Counted from the stretch's first letter, positions 17,989 to 27,392 are shown. The stretch is DNA of 64,000 nt from Pectobacterium cacticida (GCF_036885195.1 NZ_CP133656.1:930001-994000); one strand, 5' to 3'. Program-made: numbers and translations. The notes: generated by a model from the letters alone, not told the origin.

Positions 17989-18957
17989 GTGGCACAGGAA
18001 TACAACATTGAACAACTTAATCATGGACGTAAAGTCTATGATTTCATGCGCTGGGACACATTGGCATTTGTGATTTCCGGTCTATTGCTGATTATCTCAA
18101 TTGCGATCATAGGCGTTAAAGGTTTTAACTGGGGCCTTGATTTTACCGGTGGTACCGTCATCGAGATTAATCTTGAGACGCCTATCGATCTCGATACCCT
18201 GCGCAGCTCGTTGGAAACCTCTGGGTTTGCAGAGCCGCAGGTGCAGAATTTCGGTAGCAGCCGTGACGTGATGGTGCGCGTGCCTCCTGTCTCGGGCAAT
18301 GAGAACGAAGCGCTTGGTAACAAAGTCTTGAAGGTGGTGAATGATACTTTTCAGCAGCATGCAACGGTAAAGCGTATCGAGTTTGTAGGGCCAAGTGTGG
18401 GAAGCGATTTAGCACAGGCAGGCGCCTTAGCACTGTTTTCTGCGCTGATTGCTATCCTCATCTACATCGGTTTTCGTTTTGAATGGCGAATGGCACTGGG
18501 GACGGTGCTGGCCTTGGCGCATGACGTGATCATCACTGTCGGTCTTCTATCTCTGTTCTATGTTGAGATCGACCTGACGATTATTGCCTCTCTGATGTCA
18601 GTTATTGGCTATTCACTCAATGATAAAATCGTTGTGTCTGACCGTATTCGTGAGAATTTCCGTAAGATTCGTCGCGGTACACCTTACGAAATTACCAACA
18701 TTTCTCTGACACAAACGTTACATCGTACCATCATCACGTCAGCGACCACGCTGGCGATGATCTTGATTCTGATGTTCTTTGGCGGGGCATTGTTACATGG
18801 GTTCTCGTTGACGATGTTTATCGGCGTCATCATCGGTACTATCTCTTCCATCTATGTTTCTTCTGCTCTGGCGTTGAAACTGGGTATGAAACGTGAACAC
18901 CTTCTGATTCAGAAAGTAGAAAAGGAAGGCGCGGATCAACCGTCGATATTGCCTTGA
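17989..18957 (+). CDS. secF: Protein translocase subunit SecF
   Basis: Partner of SecD, 322 aa with six membrane helices. The open frame extends far upstream into secD, but the true start is the GTG at 17989 (MAQEYNIEQLNHGRKVYDFM), preceded by TGAGGAG. Family motifs GLDFTGGTVIEI and MSVIGYSLNDKIVVSDRIREN are present, with the conserved Asp of the proton path. The C-terminal REHLLIQKVEKEGADQPSIL is nearly identical to E. coli. Confidence 0.97.
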   Translation: MAQEYNIEQLNHGRKVYDFMRWDTLAFVISGLLLIISIAIIGVKGFNWGLDFTGGTVIEINLETPIDLDTLRSSLETSGFAEPQVQNFGSSRDVMVRVPPVSGNENEALGNKVLKVVNDTFQQHATVKRIEFVGPSVGSDLAQAGALALFSALIAILIYIGFRFEWRMALGTVLALAHDVIITVGLLSLFYVEIDLTIIASLMSVIGYSLNDKIVVSDRIRENFRKIRRGTPYEITNISLTQTLHRTIITSATTLAMILILMFFGGALLHGFSLTMFIGVIIGTISSIYVSSALALKLGMKREHLLIQKVEKEGADQPSILP

Positions 18958-18976
18958 TTAACTAAACATGAATCTG

Positions 18977-19004
18977 AAAAAACCCGCGGCAACGCGGGTT
19001 TTTT
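18977..19004. terminator. Bidirectional terminator between secF and yajI
   Basis: AACCCGCG (18981-18988) pairs with CGCGGGTT (18993-19000) with a GCAA tetraloop, flanked by A and T runs on both sides, so it can end transcripts of the convergent secF and yajI genes. Confidence 0.9.
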
Positions 19005-19029
19005 ATTGTCAGTATAGGACGATGCATAA

Positions 19030-19599
19030 CTAAGGGGTGTCAGTAGCGGCAATAGGAGGTGGACTTTGTATTTTCTCCACTTGATGTACACGAATGAATC
19101 CAAGCTCTTGAGGAGAGAGGCCACTCAAGCGTAATTCGATTAGCGCTTCAGCTTTTGGTAACAGTGTAGGTGAAACAATAAAAGATTGCGTTTGTACGCT
19201 GCTGGCCAAAGGCTTACCGTTCACAGGATCGAGGCTTCCCCAGTCAAGTTGCGCCCTAAAGGCTGGTAACCCTGGCGCATCAAGAATATGAATATACAGC
19301 AGTGCGCGGGTCCCATTCGCTTCAGTTTCAATGTTGCGTAACGCTATGCTGAGTTGACCAATACGACTTTCCAGCAACGCACTGGTTTGCGCGGCAGGCA
19401 ATAAATAGGCTCCAGATGTTGAATGGGCGTTCAACGTATTCTGTTGTTCTAACGCTGTGGCCTGGTTGTTCAACGTGTGTAATTGTTGATTTAACTGCCC
19501 GAGCCGCTCCTGTAATTCTGGCATCTGATGTTGTTCGGCGCATCCGGTAAGTAAGACCAAAACTGATAGCAAGGCCAATATGTCATAGCGGGTTCTCAT
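19030..19599 (-). CDS. yajI: YajI-like lipoprotein (DUF3251)
   Basis: Predicted lipoprotein of 189 aa, assigned to YajI by its place upstream of nrdR, its signal and its general make-up. I chose the ATG at 19599 (MRTRYDILALLSVL), which has AAGGGGA upstream; a frame extension of 11 codons lacks a signal. The lipobox LLTGC gives a lipidated Cys around residue 20. A Gln/Leu-rich heptad-like stretch (about 28-65) suggests a short coiled coil, followed by a beta-rich domain. Function is unknown. Confidence 0.75.
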   Translation of the reverse strand: MRTRYDILALLSVLVLLTGCAEQHQMPELQERLGQLNQQLHTLNNQATALEQQNTLNAHSTSGAYLLPAAQTSALLESRIGQLSIALRNIETEANGTRALLYIHILDAPGLPAFRAQLDWGSLDPVNGKPLASSVQTQSFIVSPTLLPKAEALIELRLSGLSPQELGFIRVHQVEKIQSPPPIAATDTP

Positions 19600-19818
19600 G
19601 TCTGTGGTTCCCCTTTCCGATAATCTGCTCATTGATCCGTTGATTACTCAATCAGAGTTTAGCTGTGATTAAAACTACGTCATAGGTAAAACCGTTTTTT
19701 TCAACCCGTAGTCGTATAAGATGCGAACCGCTTCGCAACCGGAGTCTGGGGTTTTTGGTGAGTCCGGTATTTCAGGGTAAACTATCTGTATGTTAAGAAT
19801 TCCTGGTCAGGATACATC

Positions 19819-20268
19819 ATGCATTGTCCGTTTTGTTCCGCCGTTGATACCAAAGTTATTGATTCCCGACTGGTCGGCGAAGGTTCGCAAGTACGTCGTC
19901 GTCGACAGTGTCTGGTTTGTCATGAGCGTTTCACCACCTTTGAAGTGGCCGAGTTGGTGATGCCGCGCGTCATCAAAAGTAACGAAGTTCGCGAACCCTT
20001 TAATGAAGATAAATTACGTAGCGGTATGTTGAAAGCGCTGGAAAAAAGGCCGGTGAGCTCTGATGATGTCGAAATGGCGATTAACCACATAAAATCTCAT
20101 CTGCGCGCGACGGGAGAACGGGAAGTGACCACCAAAATGGTGGGGAATCTGGTGATGGAAGCCTTAAGAAAACTCGATAAAGTGGCTTATATCCGTTTTG
20201 CGTCGGTGTATCGTAGTTTTGAAGATATACGCGAATTTGGCGAAGAAATCGCACGTTTACAGGATTAA
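19819..20268 (+). CDS. nrdR: Transcriptional repressor NrdR
   Basis: Zinc-finger and ATP-cone repressor of ribonucleotide reductase genes, 149 aa as in E. coli. The N-terminal zinc ribbon has CPFC and CLVC pairs (MHCPFCSAVDTKVIDSRLV, QCLVCHERF), followed by the ATP-cone (about 49-139) that reads ATP/dATP. It leads the nrdR-ribD-ribH-nusB-thiL-pgpA cluster and lies 35 bases from ribD. Confidence 0.97.
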   Translation: MHCPFCSAVDTKVIDSRLVGEGSQVRRRRQCLVCHERFTTFEVAELVMPRVIKSNEVREPFNEDKLRSGMLKALEKRPVSSDDVEMAINHIKSHLRATGEREVTTKMVGNLVMEALRKLDKVAYIRFASVYRSFEDIREFGEEIARLQD

Positions 20269-20303
20269 ATGGTGCCGAGCCGTTAAAGATAACAGGAGCC
20301 GGA

Positions 20304-21440
20304 ATGCGCGTTTTTCGAGGAAACGGTCAATTGCCGCAGGATGAATTATACATGGCGCGCGCGTTGGGACTGGCGCGCCGTGGTCGTTTTACAACGACGC
20401 CGAACCCTAATGTTGGCTGCGTGATCGTGCGTGATGGCGAAATTGTCGGGGAGGGGTATCATTTCCGTGCGGGTGAACCACATGCTGAAGTACATGCGCT
20501 CAGAATGGCAGGGGAACGTGCGCGTGGCGCGACGGTATACGTCACGCTGGAACCGTGTAGCCATCATGGCCGCACGCCACCGTGCGCTGATGCGCTGATT
20601 AGTGCTGGTGTTTCCCGTGTGGTGGCAGCGATGCAGGATCCCAATCCGCAGGTTGCTGGTCGAGGGTTAAGCCGCTTACAGCAAGCAGGGATTGCCGTCA
20701 GCCATGGCTTAATGATGGCGGAAGCCGAGAAAGTGAATGTAGGCTTTCTTAAGCGTATGCGAACCGGCTTTCCTTACGTACAGCTTAAGATGGCGGCATC
20801 TTTGGATGGCCGTACGGCAATGGCTTCCGGTGAAAGCCAGTGGATAACTTCCCCGCAGGCCCGTCAGGATGTACAGCGTTTTCGTGCGGAAAGTGCGGCG
20901 ATTCTGAGTAGTAGCGCGACGGTGCTAGCCGACGATCCCGCTCTTACCGTGCGGTGGGCAGAATTAGGCGACGATGTGCAGAAATGCTATTTCGAAGCGG
21001 ATCTCAGACAACCTGTGCGGGTGATAGTAGACAGCCAGCGACGAGTAACGCCGCAGCATAAAATTATTAGCCAACCGGGTGAGACCTGGTTGGCACAAGT
21101 GCGAGTTGATGACCAAGTCTGGCCGCGTGGTGTTGAGCATATAATGCTGCCGGAGCGCCATGGCGGCGTAGATTTGGTGGCGCTAATGGAGGCGCTGGGA
21201 AAACGTCAAATTAACTCGGTCTGGGTTGAGGCCGGTGCTAGCCTGGCGGGTGCGTTGCTGGAGGCCGGCGTCGTGGATGAACTTATCGTCTATCTTGCGC
21301 CCAAACTATTGGGCGAAAATGCCCGTTCGCTATGCCTCTTGCCTGGAGTGAGCCGCCTGTCTCAGGCGCCGGAGTTTGATGTCGTAGAGGTTCGTCAGAT
21401 TGGGCCAGATTTACGATTACGCTTGAAACCCACAGTCTGA
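20304..21440 (+). CDS. ribD: Bifunctional riboflavin deaminase-reductase RibD
   Basis: Carries out the second and third steps of riboflavin synthesis, 378 aa (E. coli 367). The N-terminal deaminase domain (about 10-155) has the zinc site HAEVHAL and PCSHHGRTPPC; the C-terminal reductase domain (about 160-378) begins QLKMAASLDGRTAM and has SVWVEAGASLAGALL. The start ATG at 20304 follows ACAGGAG; it gives about ten more N-terminal residues than E. coli, and a later Met is also possible. No riboswitch was seen in front. Confidence 0.96.
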   Translation: MRVFRGNGQLPQDELYMARALGLARRGRFTTTPNPNVGCVIVRDGEIVGEGYHFRAGEPHAEVHALRMAGERARGATVYVTLEPCSHHGRTPPCADALISAGVSRVVAAMQDPNPQVAGRGLSRLQQAGIAVSHGLMMAEAEKVNVGFLKRMRTGFPYVQLKMAASLDGRTAMASGESQWITSPQARQDVQRFRAESAAILSSSATVLADDPALTVRWAELGDDVQKCYFEADLRQPVRVIVDSQRRVTPQHKIISQPGETWLAQVRVDDQVWPRGVEHIMLPERHGGVDLVALMEALGKRQINSVWVEAGASLAGALLEAGVVDELIVYLAPKLLGENARSLCLLPGVSRLSQAPEFDVVEVRQIGPDLRLRLKPTV

Positions 21441-21552
21441 TACGTATGCAATACGCGGCGCGAGCAAGACAAAACCGGATACGCGCCAATAAAAATTATG
21501 ATAGAATCCGCCCCCCTGCGGGCCATGATAGAGACCAGATACAAGGAAAGCT

Positions 21553-22029
21553 ATGAACGTTATCGAAGGTGTTGTTGCTACTCCTGATGCCCGTGTGGCG
21601 ATTGCAATCGCGCGTTTTAACCATTTTATCAATGACAGTCTGTTGGAAGGGGCGCTTGATGCATTGAAGCGCATTGGTCAGGTTAAAGACGAAAACATCA
21701 CCGTCGTTTGGGTACCGGGCGCTTACGAACTCCCCTTGACGGTTCGGGCACTGACCAAAAGCACCCAAAATGGCGGCTATGATGCCGTGGTTGCGCTAGG
21801 AACGGTCATTCGTGGTGGAACGGCGCATTTTGAATATGTCGCAGGCGAGTGTAGCTCTGGCCTGTCTTCCGTGGCGATGGACAGCGAAATCCCTGTTGCT
21901 TTCGGTGTGCTAACGACAGAAAGCATCGAACAAGCGATTGAGCGTGCTGGCACGAAAGCGGGAAATAAGGGCGCTGAAGCCGCCTTGACCGCGTTAGAAA
22001 TGATTAATGTATTGAAAGCGATTAAGTAA
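21553..22029 (+). CDS. ribH: 6,7-dimethyl-8-ribityllumazine synthase
   Basis: Condenses the RibD product with dihydroxybutanone phosphate to give the riboflavin precursor (named ribE in E. coli, ribH elsewhere), 158 aa. It shows ARFNHFIND at the substrate loop, WVPGAYELPLTV, and ALGTVIRGGTAHFEYVAGE, including the catalytic His. It lies 112 bases after ribD, far enough for its own promoter, and 24 bases before nusB. Confidence 0.97.
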   Translation: MNVIEGVVATPDARVAIAIARFNHFINDSLLEGALDALKRIGQVKDENITVVWVPGAYELPLTVRALTKSTQNGGYDAVVALGTVIRGGTAHFEYVAGECSSGLSSVAMDSEIPVAFGVLTTESIEQAIERAGTKAGNKGAEAALTALEMINVLKAIK

Positions 22030-22053
22030 GCCTGATTACCTAAGGGGAATTCC

Positions 22054-22473
22054 GTGAAACCTGCTGCTCGCCGCCGCGCTCGTGAATGTGCGGTTCAAGC
22101 GCTTTACTCCTGGCAATTATCTAAAAATGCTATTGCCGATGTTGAATATCAATTCCTGAGCGATCAGGATGTTAAAGATGTCGACATTACCTATTTTCGT
22201 GAATTGCTGGTGGGCGTAGCCACTCAGGTTGAAGCACTGGATCAACTGATGACGCCTTTTCTGTCTCGCCAGATTGACGAACTGGGTCAGGTTGAAAAAG
22301 CGATTCTACGTTTGGCGATGTTTGAGTTGAGTAAGCGCGAAGACGTTCCTTACAAGGTGGCGATTAATGAGGCCATCGAGCTGGCCAAAACCTTTGGCGC
22401 TGAAGATAGCCATAAATTTGTGAATGGCGTACTGGATAAAGCCGCACCGAGTGTGCGTAAAAGTAAGAAGTAA
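22054..22473 (+). CDS. nusB: Transcription antitermination factor NusB
   Basis: All-helical RNA-binding protein that with NusE binds boxA of rRNA operons, 139 aa as in E. coli. It starts at GTG 22054 (MKPAARRRARECAVQALYSW) behind TAAGGGG. The conserved arginine-rich start and the C-terminal KVAINEAIELAKTFGAEDSHKFVNGVLDK are intact. It is coupled to ribH upstream and thiL downstream. Confidence 0.97.
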   Translation: MKPAARRRARECAVQALYSWQLSKNAIADVEYQFLSDQDVKDVDITYFRELLVGVATQVEALDQLMTPFLSRQIDELGQVEKAILRLAMFELSKREDVPYKVAINEAIELAKTFGAEDSHKFVNGVLDKAAPSVRKSKK

Positions 22474-22540
22474 ATATGAATCGCGTCGGGGCCGGATATC
22501 CGGCCTCAATCGCTTTTGAACTTATCTGGCTGGAAAGGTT

Positions 22541-23515
22541 ATGGTTGAAGGTGAGTTTGACCTTATTGCCCGCTATTTTAATCGGGGCAGAGGCGCACGT
22601 CGCGATGTTGAAGTAGGTATCGGTGATGACTGCGCATTACTGACGGTGGCAGATAAACAAGTGCTGGCGGTAAGTACCGACACGCTAGTATCGGGTGTTC
22701 ATTTCCTACCTGAAATCGATCCTGCCGATCTGGGATACAAATCCTTGGCGGTTAATCTAAGCGATCTGGCTGCGATGGGCGCGGATCCTGCCTGGCTTTT
22801 TCTTGCCATTACCTTGCCGCAAAGCAATAGCCAATGGCTGTCTGCCTACAGTGACAGCCTATTCGAACTGCTCGATTATTACGGTATGCAATTAGTTGGT
22901 GGGGATACAACGCGTGGCCCGCTGAGCCTGACGCTGACCATCCACGGCCTGGTGCCAGCTGGACGGGCGTTAACGCGTAGCGGAGCGAGAATAGGCGACT
23001 GGATTTATGTCACTGGCTCATTAGGTGATAGCGCCGCTGGCTTAGCTATCCTCCAGCACACCCTACATGTCGATGATGATGAAGCCCGGCAAGGGTTAGT
23101 TCGGCGCCATCTTCGTCCTCATCCCAGAATCCTGCAAGGTCAGGCATTGCGCGATCTTGCCAGCGCGGCGATCGATCTTTCCGACGGGCTTATCTCCGAT
23201 CTGCCGCATATCCTGAAGGCTAGCGGGTGCGGCGCGCGGATCAATCTGGATGCGATACCGCAATCAGAGTGGCTGCGTAACTGTGTTGACGAAGAGCAAG
23301 CGTTGCGCTGGGCGCTATCTGGCGGCGAAGATTACGAATTGTGCTTTACCGTGCCGGAAATAAACCGTGGGGCATTGGAACTCGCCTTGGGGCATCTTGG
23401 TGCCGCTTACACTTGTATCGGGCAAATCGGACCTGCGTCTGAAGGTTTGCGCTTTTTCAGGGACAATAAGGCGACCGAGCTGAATTGGAAAGGGTATGAC
23501 CATTTTAGCGCATAA
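22541..23515 (+). CDS. thiL: Thiamine-monophosphate kinase ThiL
   Basis: Phosphorylates thiamine phosphate to the diphosphate cofactor, 324 aa (E. coli 325). It has the PurM-like ATP-binding fold with GIGDDCAL, STDTLVSGVHF, AVNLSDLAAMGADP and VGGDTTRGPLSL. C-terminal AIDLSDGLISDL and SGGEDYELCFTVPE are also typical. Its 3' end overlaps pgpA by 20 bases in another frame. Confidence 0.96.
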   Translation: MVEGEFDLIARYFNRGRGARRDVEVGIGDDCALLTVADKQVLAVSTDTLVSGVHFLPEIDPADLGYKSLAVNLSDLAAMGADPAWLFLAITLPQSNSQWLSAYSDSLFELLDYYGMQLVGGDTTRGPLSLTLTIHGLVPAGRALTRSGARIGDWIYVTGSLGDSAAGLAILQHTLHVDDDEARQGLVRRHLRPHPRILQGQALRDLASAAIDLSDGLISDLPHILKASGCGARINLDAIPQSEWLRNCVDEEQALRWALSGGEDYELCFTVPEINRGALELALGHLGAAYTCIGQIGPASEGLRFFRDNKATELNWKGYDHFSA

Positions 23516-24032
23516 AACCGATTCTACGCGTAAAATGAAAGGCGATAAGGTGGCGAAGAGCCGCTTACGGTTGAGTAACCCGTGGCATCTGCTGGCGACG
23601 GGGTTGGGTAGCGGTCTGTCCCCTTGGATGCCTGGCACCGCAGGGTCGCTAGCGGCGATCCCCCTGTGGTATCTCATGTCTTTCCTGCCGCTTGAATTAT
23701 ATTCTCTGTTGGTGATGCTCAGCATTTGCATCGGTGTTTACCTGTGCCATCGAACAGCAAAAGATATGGGCGTTCACGATCATGGCAGCATCGTCTGGGA
23801 CGAGTTTGTCGGTATGTGGATTACCCTGATGGCGATCCCTGAGGATGAATGGCAATGGGTGGCCGCCGGATTTGTTGTCTTTCGTTGTCTGGATATCTGG
23901 AAACCCTGGCCGATTCGTTGGTTTGATCGCAACGTGCATGGTGGTATGGGGATCATGGTCGATGATATCGTCGCTGGTGTGATCTCCGCGGGGATTATCT
24001 ATTTTATCGGCTATCACGTGGCGATATTCTGA
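23496..24032 (+). CDS. pgpA: Phosphatidylglycerophosphatase A
   Basis: Inner-membrane phosphatase that makes phosphatidylglycerol, 178 aa (E. coli 172). The start MTILAH aligns with E. coli MTIL and overlaps thiL. Motifs GLSPWMPGTAGSLAAIP and DHGSIVWDEFVGMWIT include the conserved acidic residues. Three or four membrane segments are seen. It ends the rightward cluster, followed by a hairpin shared with convergent dxs. Confidence 0.95.
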   Translation: MTILAHKTDSTRKMKGDKVAKSRLRLSNPWHLLATGLGSGLSPWMPGTAGSLAAIPLWYLMSFLPLELYSLLVMLSICIGVYLCHRTAKDMGVHDHGSIVWDEFVGMWITLMAIPEDEWQWVAAGFVVFRCLDIWKPWPIRWFDRNVHGGMGIMVDDIVAGVISAGIIYFIGYHVAIF

Positions 24033-24062
24033 GCGACTGTTTCATCAGACTACCGCCTAATG

Positions 24063-24100
24063 AACCGGAGCCTAAGCTCCGGTTGTAGCGTGCTTTTTAT
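24063..24100 (+). terminator. Hairpin between pgpA and dxs
   Basis: AACCGGAGC (24063-24071) pairs exactly with GCTCCGGTT (24076-24084), loop CTAA. A T5 run follows about ten bases later on the plus strand, so it best serves pgpA. There is no clear T-run on the dxs side. Confidence 0.65.
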
Positions 24101-25962
24101 TTCATCCACTGCGTGATTCTACGTACTATGCCCGGAGCATCCAGCCCCAGATCGGCTCGGACTTCTTCCTGTGAGCCTTGCGGAATAAAAATATCCGGTA
24201 GGCCTATATTCAGCACTGGAATGGCAAGCCTTTTCGCCATGATGAATTCATTCACACCGCTTCCCGCCCCACCCATAATGGCATTTTCTTCCAATGTTAC
24301 GAATGAACCGTGCGTCTGCGCTAGCGCTTCTAATAGTTCTTCATCCAGCGGTTTCACAAACCGCATATCGACGAGCGTAGCGTTTAGTTGTTCTGCTGCA
24401 TCCTGGGCTTCTGGTAATAGCGTACCGAAGTTCAAAATTGCGACTGTTTTACCCTGACGACGCACCACACCTTTGCCGATGGGGAGTATGGATAAAGGGG
24501 TAAGTTCAGTTCCCGTGCCGTTTCCGCGCGGGTAACGTACCGCCGTCGGCCCTTTTTGGTAGCAATATCCCGTGTGTAGCATCTGGCGGCACTCGTTTTC
24601 ATCGCTGGGCGTCATGATGACCATATTCGGAATGCAGCGTAAGAAGGAAAGATCGAATGCGCCCTGATGTGTTTGTCCGTCAGCACCGACGATTCCGCCG
24701 CGATCGATAGCAAACAGAACGGGTAAATTTTGGATCGCCACATCGTGAATGACCTGATCGTAGGCGCGTTGCAGGAACGTCGAGTAAATGGCGACCACCG
24801 GATGATAGCCACCGATGGCCAGACCCGCCGCAAACGTGACGGCGTGCTGTTCAGCAATCGCCACGTCGAAATATTGCTGCGGGTAGTCGCGGGAGAACTG
24901 CACCATGCCGGATCCTTCGCGCATCGCAGGCGTAATCGCCATAAGCTTGCTGTCTTTGGCCGCCGTTTCTTGTAGCCATTGCCCGAAAATTTTCGAATAG
25001 GTGGGGAGCGCGCCTTCTTTGCTTTTCGGTAATGTACCGCTGGCGGGGTCGAATTTTGGTACCGCATGCCAACTGATAGGATCTTGCTCGGCAGGAGCGT
25101 AGCCCTTGCCTTTTTTCGTCATGATGTGCAGTAACTGCGGGCCTTTCAGGCTGCGCATGTTTTTCAGTGTGGCTGCTAGCGCCTGAACGTCATGGCCGTC
25201 AACTGGGCCAATATAATTAAAACCCAATTCCTCAAAGAGCGTACCCGGTACAACCATCCCCTTAAGGTGTTCTTCGGTGCGTTTCACCAGTTCTTTGATT
25301 GGCGGTAGGCCGGATAACACTTTTTTGCCGCCTTCACGCAGGCTCGCATAAAGCTTGCCGGATAACAGCTGTGCGAGATGGTTGTTTAATGCACCAACGT
25401 TTTCCGAAATCGACATTTCATTGTCGTTCAATACGACCAGCAGGTCGGTGCGGATGTCGCCAGCATGGTTCATCGCCTCAAAGGCCATGCCCGCGGTAAT
25501 TGCGCCGTCGCCAATGACACATACGGTACGACGTCCTTTCCCTTCACGCTCCGCGGCGACGGCCATCCCTAACCCGGCGCTGATTGAGGTGGATGAGTGT
25601 CCAACGCTTAATACGTCATACTCGCTTTCATCACGCCACGGAAAGGGATGCAACCCGCCTTTTTGGCGGATCGTTGAAATACGATCTCGGCGTCCCGTCA
25701 GGATCTTATGCGGGTAGGCCTGATGGCCCACATCCCAGATAAGGCGATCGAAAGGCGTGTTATAGACATAATGTAGCGCAACCGTTAATTCAACCGTTCC
25801 TAGCCCTGAAGCAAAATGGCCGCTTGAACGGCTGACGCTGTCCAGTAGATATTGGCGTAGTTCGTCGCATAGCGTTGGCAAACGCTCTCTCGGTAATAAC
25901 CTAAGTTCATCCGGTGTTTCTACTAACGCCAATGTCGGGTACTTCGCGGTATCTAAACTCAT
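24097..25962 (-). CDS. dxs: 1-deoxy-D-xylulose-5-phosphate synthase
   Basis: Thiamine-diphosphate enzyme joining pyruvate and glyceraldehyde 3-phosphate, the first step of the MEP isoprenoid pathway, and a supplier for thiamine and pyridoxal. It is 621 aa (E. coli 620). His in SSGHFASGLG, the cofactor motif GDGAITAGMAFEAMNHAG and the catalytic Glu in DVAIAEQHAVTFAAGLA are all present. It is the third gene of the leftward xseB-ispA-dxs operon, 18 bases behind ispA. Confidence 0.97.
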   Translation of the reverse strand: MSLDTAKYPTLALVETPDELRLLPRERLPTLCDELRQYLLDSVSRSSGHFASGLGTVELTVALHYVYNTPFDRLIWDVGHQAYPHKILTGRRDRISTIRQKGGLHPFPWRDESEYDVLSVGHSSTSISAGLGMAVAAEREGKGRRTVCVIGDGAITAGMAFEAMNHAGDIRTDLLVVLNDNEMSISENVGALNNHLAQLLSGKLYASLREGGKKVLSGLPPIKELVKRTEEHLKGMVVPGTLFEELGFNYIGPVDGHDVQALAATLKNMRSLKGPQLLHIMTKKGKGYAPAEQDPISWHAVPKFDPASGTLPKSKEGALPTYSKIFGQWLQETAAKDSKLMAITPAMREGSGMVQFSRDYPQQYFDVAIAEQHAVTFAAGLAIGGYHPVVAIYSTFLQRAYDQVIHDVAIQNLPVLFAIDRGGIVGADGQTHQGAFDLSFLRCIPNMVIMTPSDENECRQMLHTGYCYQKGPTAVRYPRGNGTGTELTPLSILPIGKGVVRRQGKTVAILNFGTLLPEAQDAAEQLNATLVDMRFVKPLDEELLEALAQTHGSFVTLEENAIMGGAGSGVNEFIMAKRLAIPVLNIGLPDIFIPQGSQEEVRADLGLDAPGIVRRITQWMK

Positions 25963-25980
25963 TAGAAACTCATTAAGTAA

Positions 25981-26892
25981 TTACTTATCGCGTTCAACGA
26001 TGAAATTCGCCAGCGCCTGTAGCGGTGCAATATTCAGGGACCTAGAGCTGGAGACGGCGAGTGCATCTAATGATGCCAGCGATTCCTGATAGAGCTCCTG
26101 TGCTTTTTTTCGAGCATTATCTAATCCCAACAAACTGGGATAAGTATTTTTACCGAGTTGCTGATCGGCGCCCTGACGTTTGCCGGTAGTCGCACTATCC
26201 CCTACAACATCGAGAATATCGTCCTGAACCTGAAAGGCGAGGCCGATCGCATTAGCATAGCGATCCAGATGAGGTAGCGCTGCACGGCCAACGTCACCAG
26301 CGGCCAACGCACCTAGTCGAACAGCGGCGCGAATCAAGGCCCCGGTTTTATGACGGTGAATCCGCTCTAATGCCGCTAAATCGACATGATGGCCTTCCGC
26401 TTCCAGATCGAAAGCCTGCCCGCCGCACATCCCAGCGACACCACTTGCCTGTGCTAATTCTGAAATCATCGCCAGTCGATCGCGGTCAGAGACCTGGGGC
26501 ATCGGCGCGTCGGACAGAATAGAAAAAGCCAGCGTTTGTAGTGCATCTCCCGCCAGAATGGCACTAGCCTCACCAAATTTAATGTGACAGGTCGGTTGCC
26601 CACGTCGTAAATCGTCGTCGTCCATCGCAGGCAGATCGTCATGAATCAAAGAGTAGGCATGGATGCACTCTATTGCCGCAGCAGGCGCATCTAAATTGAC
26701 TAACGGCACACTAAACAGTTCACCTGTAGTATAAACCAGAAATGGCCGCAGGCGTTTGCCACCTAAGAGTAAGCCATACGCCATCGCATTGACCAGTCGA
26801 CTACTCTGAAAGGGGAGTCTGGCGATGTAATGCTCCAGCATACGATTAGCGCGTTGGTAATGTGCATTCAGTTGCACGCTGAATTCGGTCAT
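25981..26892 (-). CDS. ispA: Farnesyl diphosphate synthase IspA
   Basis: Prenyl transferase making C15 farnesyl diphosphate, 303 aa (E. coli 299). The first aspartate-rich motif is LIHDDLPAMDDDDLRRG and the second QVQDDILDVVGD; KRLRPFLVY near the N-terminus binds the diphosphate. The start overlaps the xseB stop as ATGA, showing translational coupling. Confidence 0.97.
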   Translation of the reverse strand: MTEFSVQLNAHYQRANRMLEHYIARLPFQSSRLVNAMAYGLLLGGKRLRPFLVYTTGELFSVPLVNLDAPAAAIECIHAYSLIHDDLPAMDDDDLRRGQPTCHIKFGEASAILAGDALQTLAFSILSDAPMPQVSDRDRLAMISELAQASGVAGMCGGQAFDLEAEGHHVDLAALERIHRHKTGALIRAAVRLGALAAGDVGRAALPHLDRYANAIGLAFQVQDDILDVVGDSATTGKRQGADQQLGKNTYPSLLGLDNARKKAQELYQESLASLDALAVSSSRSLNIAPLQALANFIVERDK

Positions 26893-27137
26893 AGCGCGTC
26901 ATTATCCGGCGTAAACGGCGACAGCGGCGCCTCAGGATCATCGCTTAGCAGAATTTGTACGCGTTGTTCCGCCAGTTGCAATTTTTGCTGTCCCTGGCGA
27001 GCGAGTTGGATGCCATGTTCAAATTCATTCAACGCGTCGTCCAACGGCAATTCGCCGGATTCGAGGCGGGTGACGATTCTTTCCAGTTCGTTCAGCGAAC
27101 TTTCGAAGCTCACTGGCGGCTCGGTCTTCTTAGGCAT
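26889..27137 (-). CDS. xseB: Exodeoxyribonuclease VII small subunit
   Basis: Small helical subunit of exonuclease VII, 82 aa (E. coli 80). It shows SFESSLNELERIVTRLESGE and DALNEFEHGIQLARQGQQKL, the two-helix family core. It leads the xseB-ispA-dxs operon, divergent from thiI across 255 bases. The large subunit gene is elsewhere, as in E. coli. Confidence 0.96.
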   Translation of the reverse strand: MPKKTEPPVSFESSLNELERIVTRLESGELPLDDALNEFEHGIQLARQGQQKLQLAEQRVQILLSDDPEAPLSPFTPDNDAL

Positions 27138-27288
27138 AGTGGTTTTAGAATCCTGATGATGTTGAACGCTGTTGATATGGGCCAGCAGAGGGTGATGATG
27201 CTAGTACTCTCTCTGAGACACGCAACAATTATACGGTTAAAGCGCACAGTATATCTTCATATAATGATATACTCCGCGCCCTGGATGC

Positions 27289-27329
27289 TATCGGTAAAAT
27301 CATCTCCGTTTGGGCTAATTTTACCGATA
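27289..27329 (+). promoter_or_regulatory. Perfect inverted repeat in the thiI leader
   Basis: TATCGGTAAAAT (27289-27300) is the exact reverse complement of ATTTTACCGATA (27318-27329), with a 17-base spacer. It lies 64-104 bases before thiI, just after a TATACT-like -10 near 27269. A second small palindrome, GTAAAT-TT-ATTTAC, lies at 27350-27363. It may be a transcript hairpin or a protein site; no T-run follows directly. Confidence 0.5.
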
Positions 27330-27392
27330 ACGTGATTTTTGTGCTCAGTGTAAATTTATTTACGCCTTTCTTATCAAGTAACGACAGCCGCC

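Noticed and set aside
20269..21552. FMN riboswitch in front of ribD or ribH
   Set aside because: The gaps of 35 and 112 bases lack the conserved FMN aptamer blocks; enterics place that riboswitch before ribB, which is not here.
27138..27392. TPP riboswitch before thiI
   Set aside because: The aptamer core motifs (CUGAGA, ACCUGAUC) are absent; only the inverted repeat is seen.
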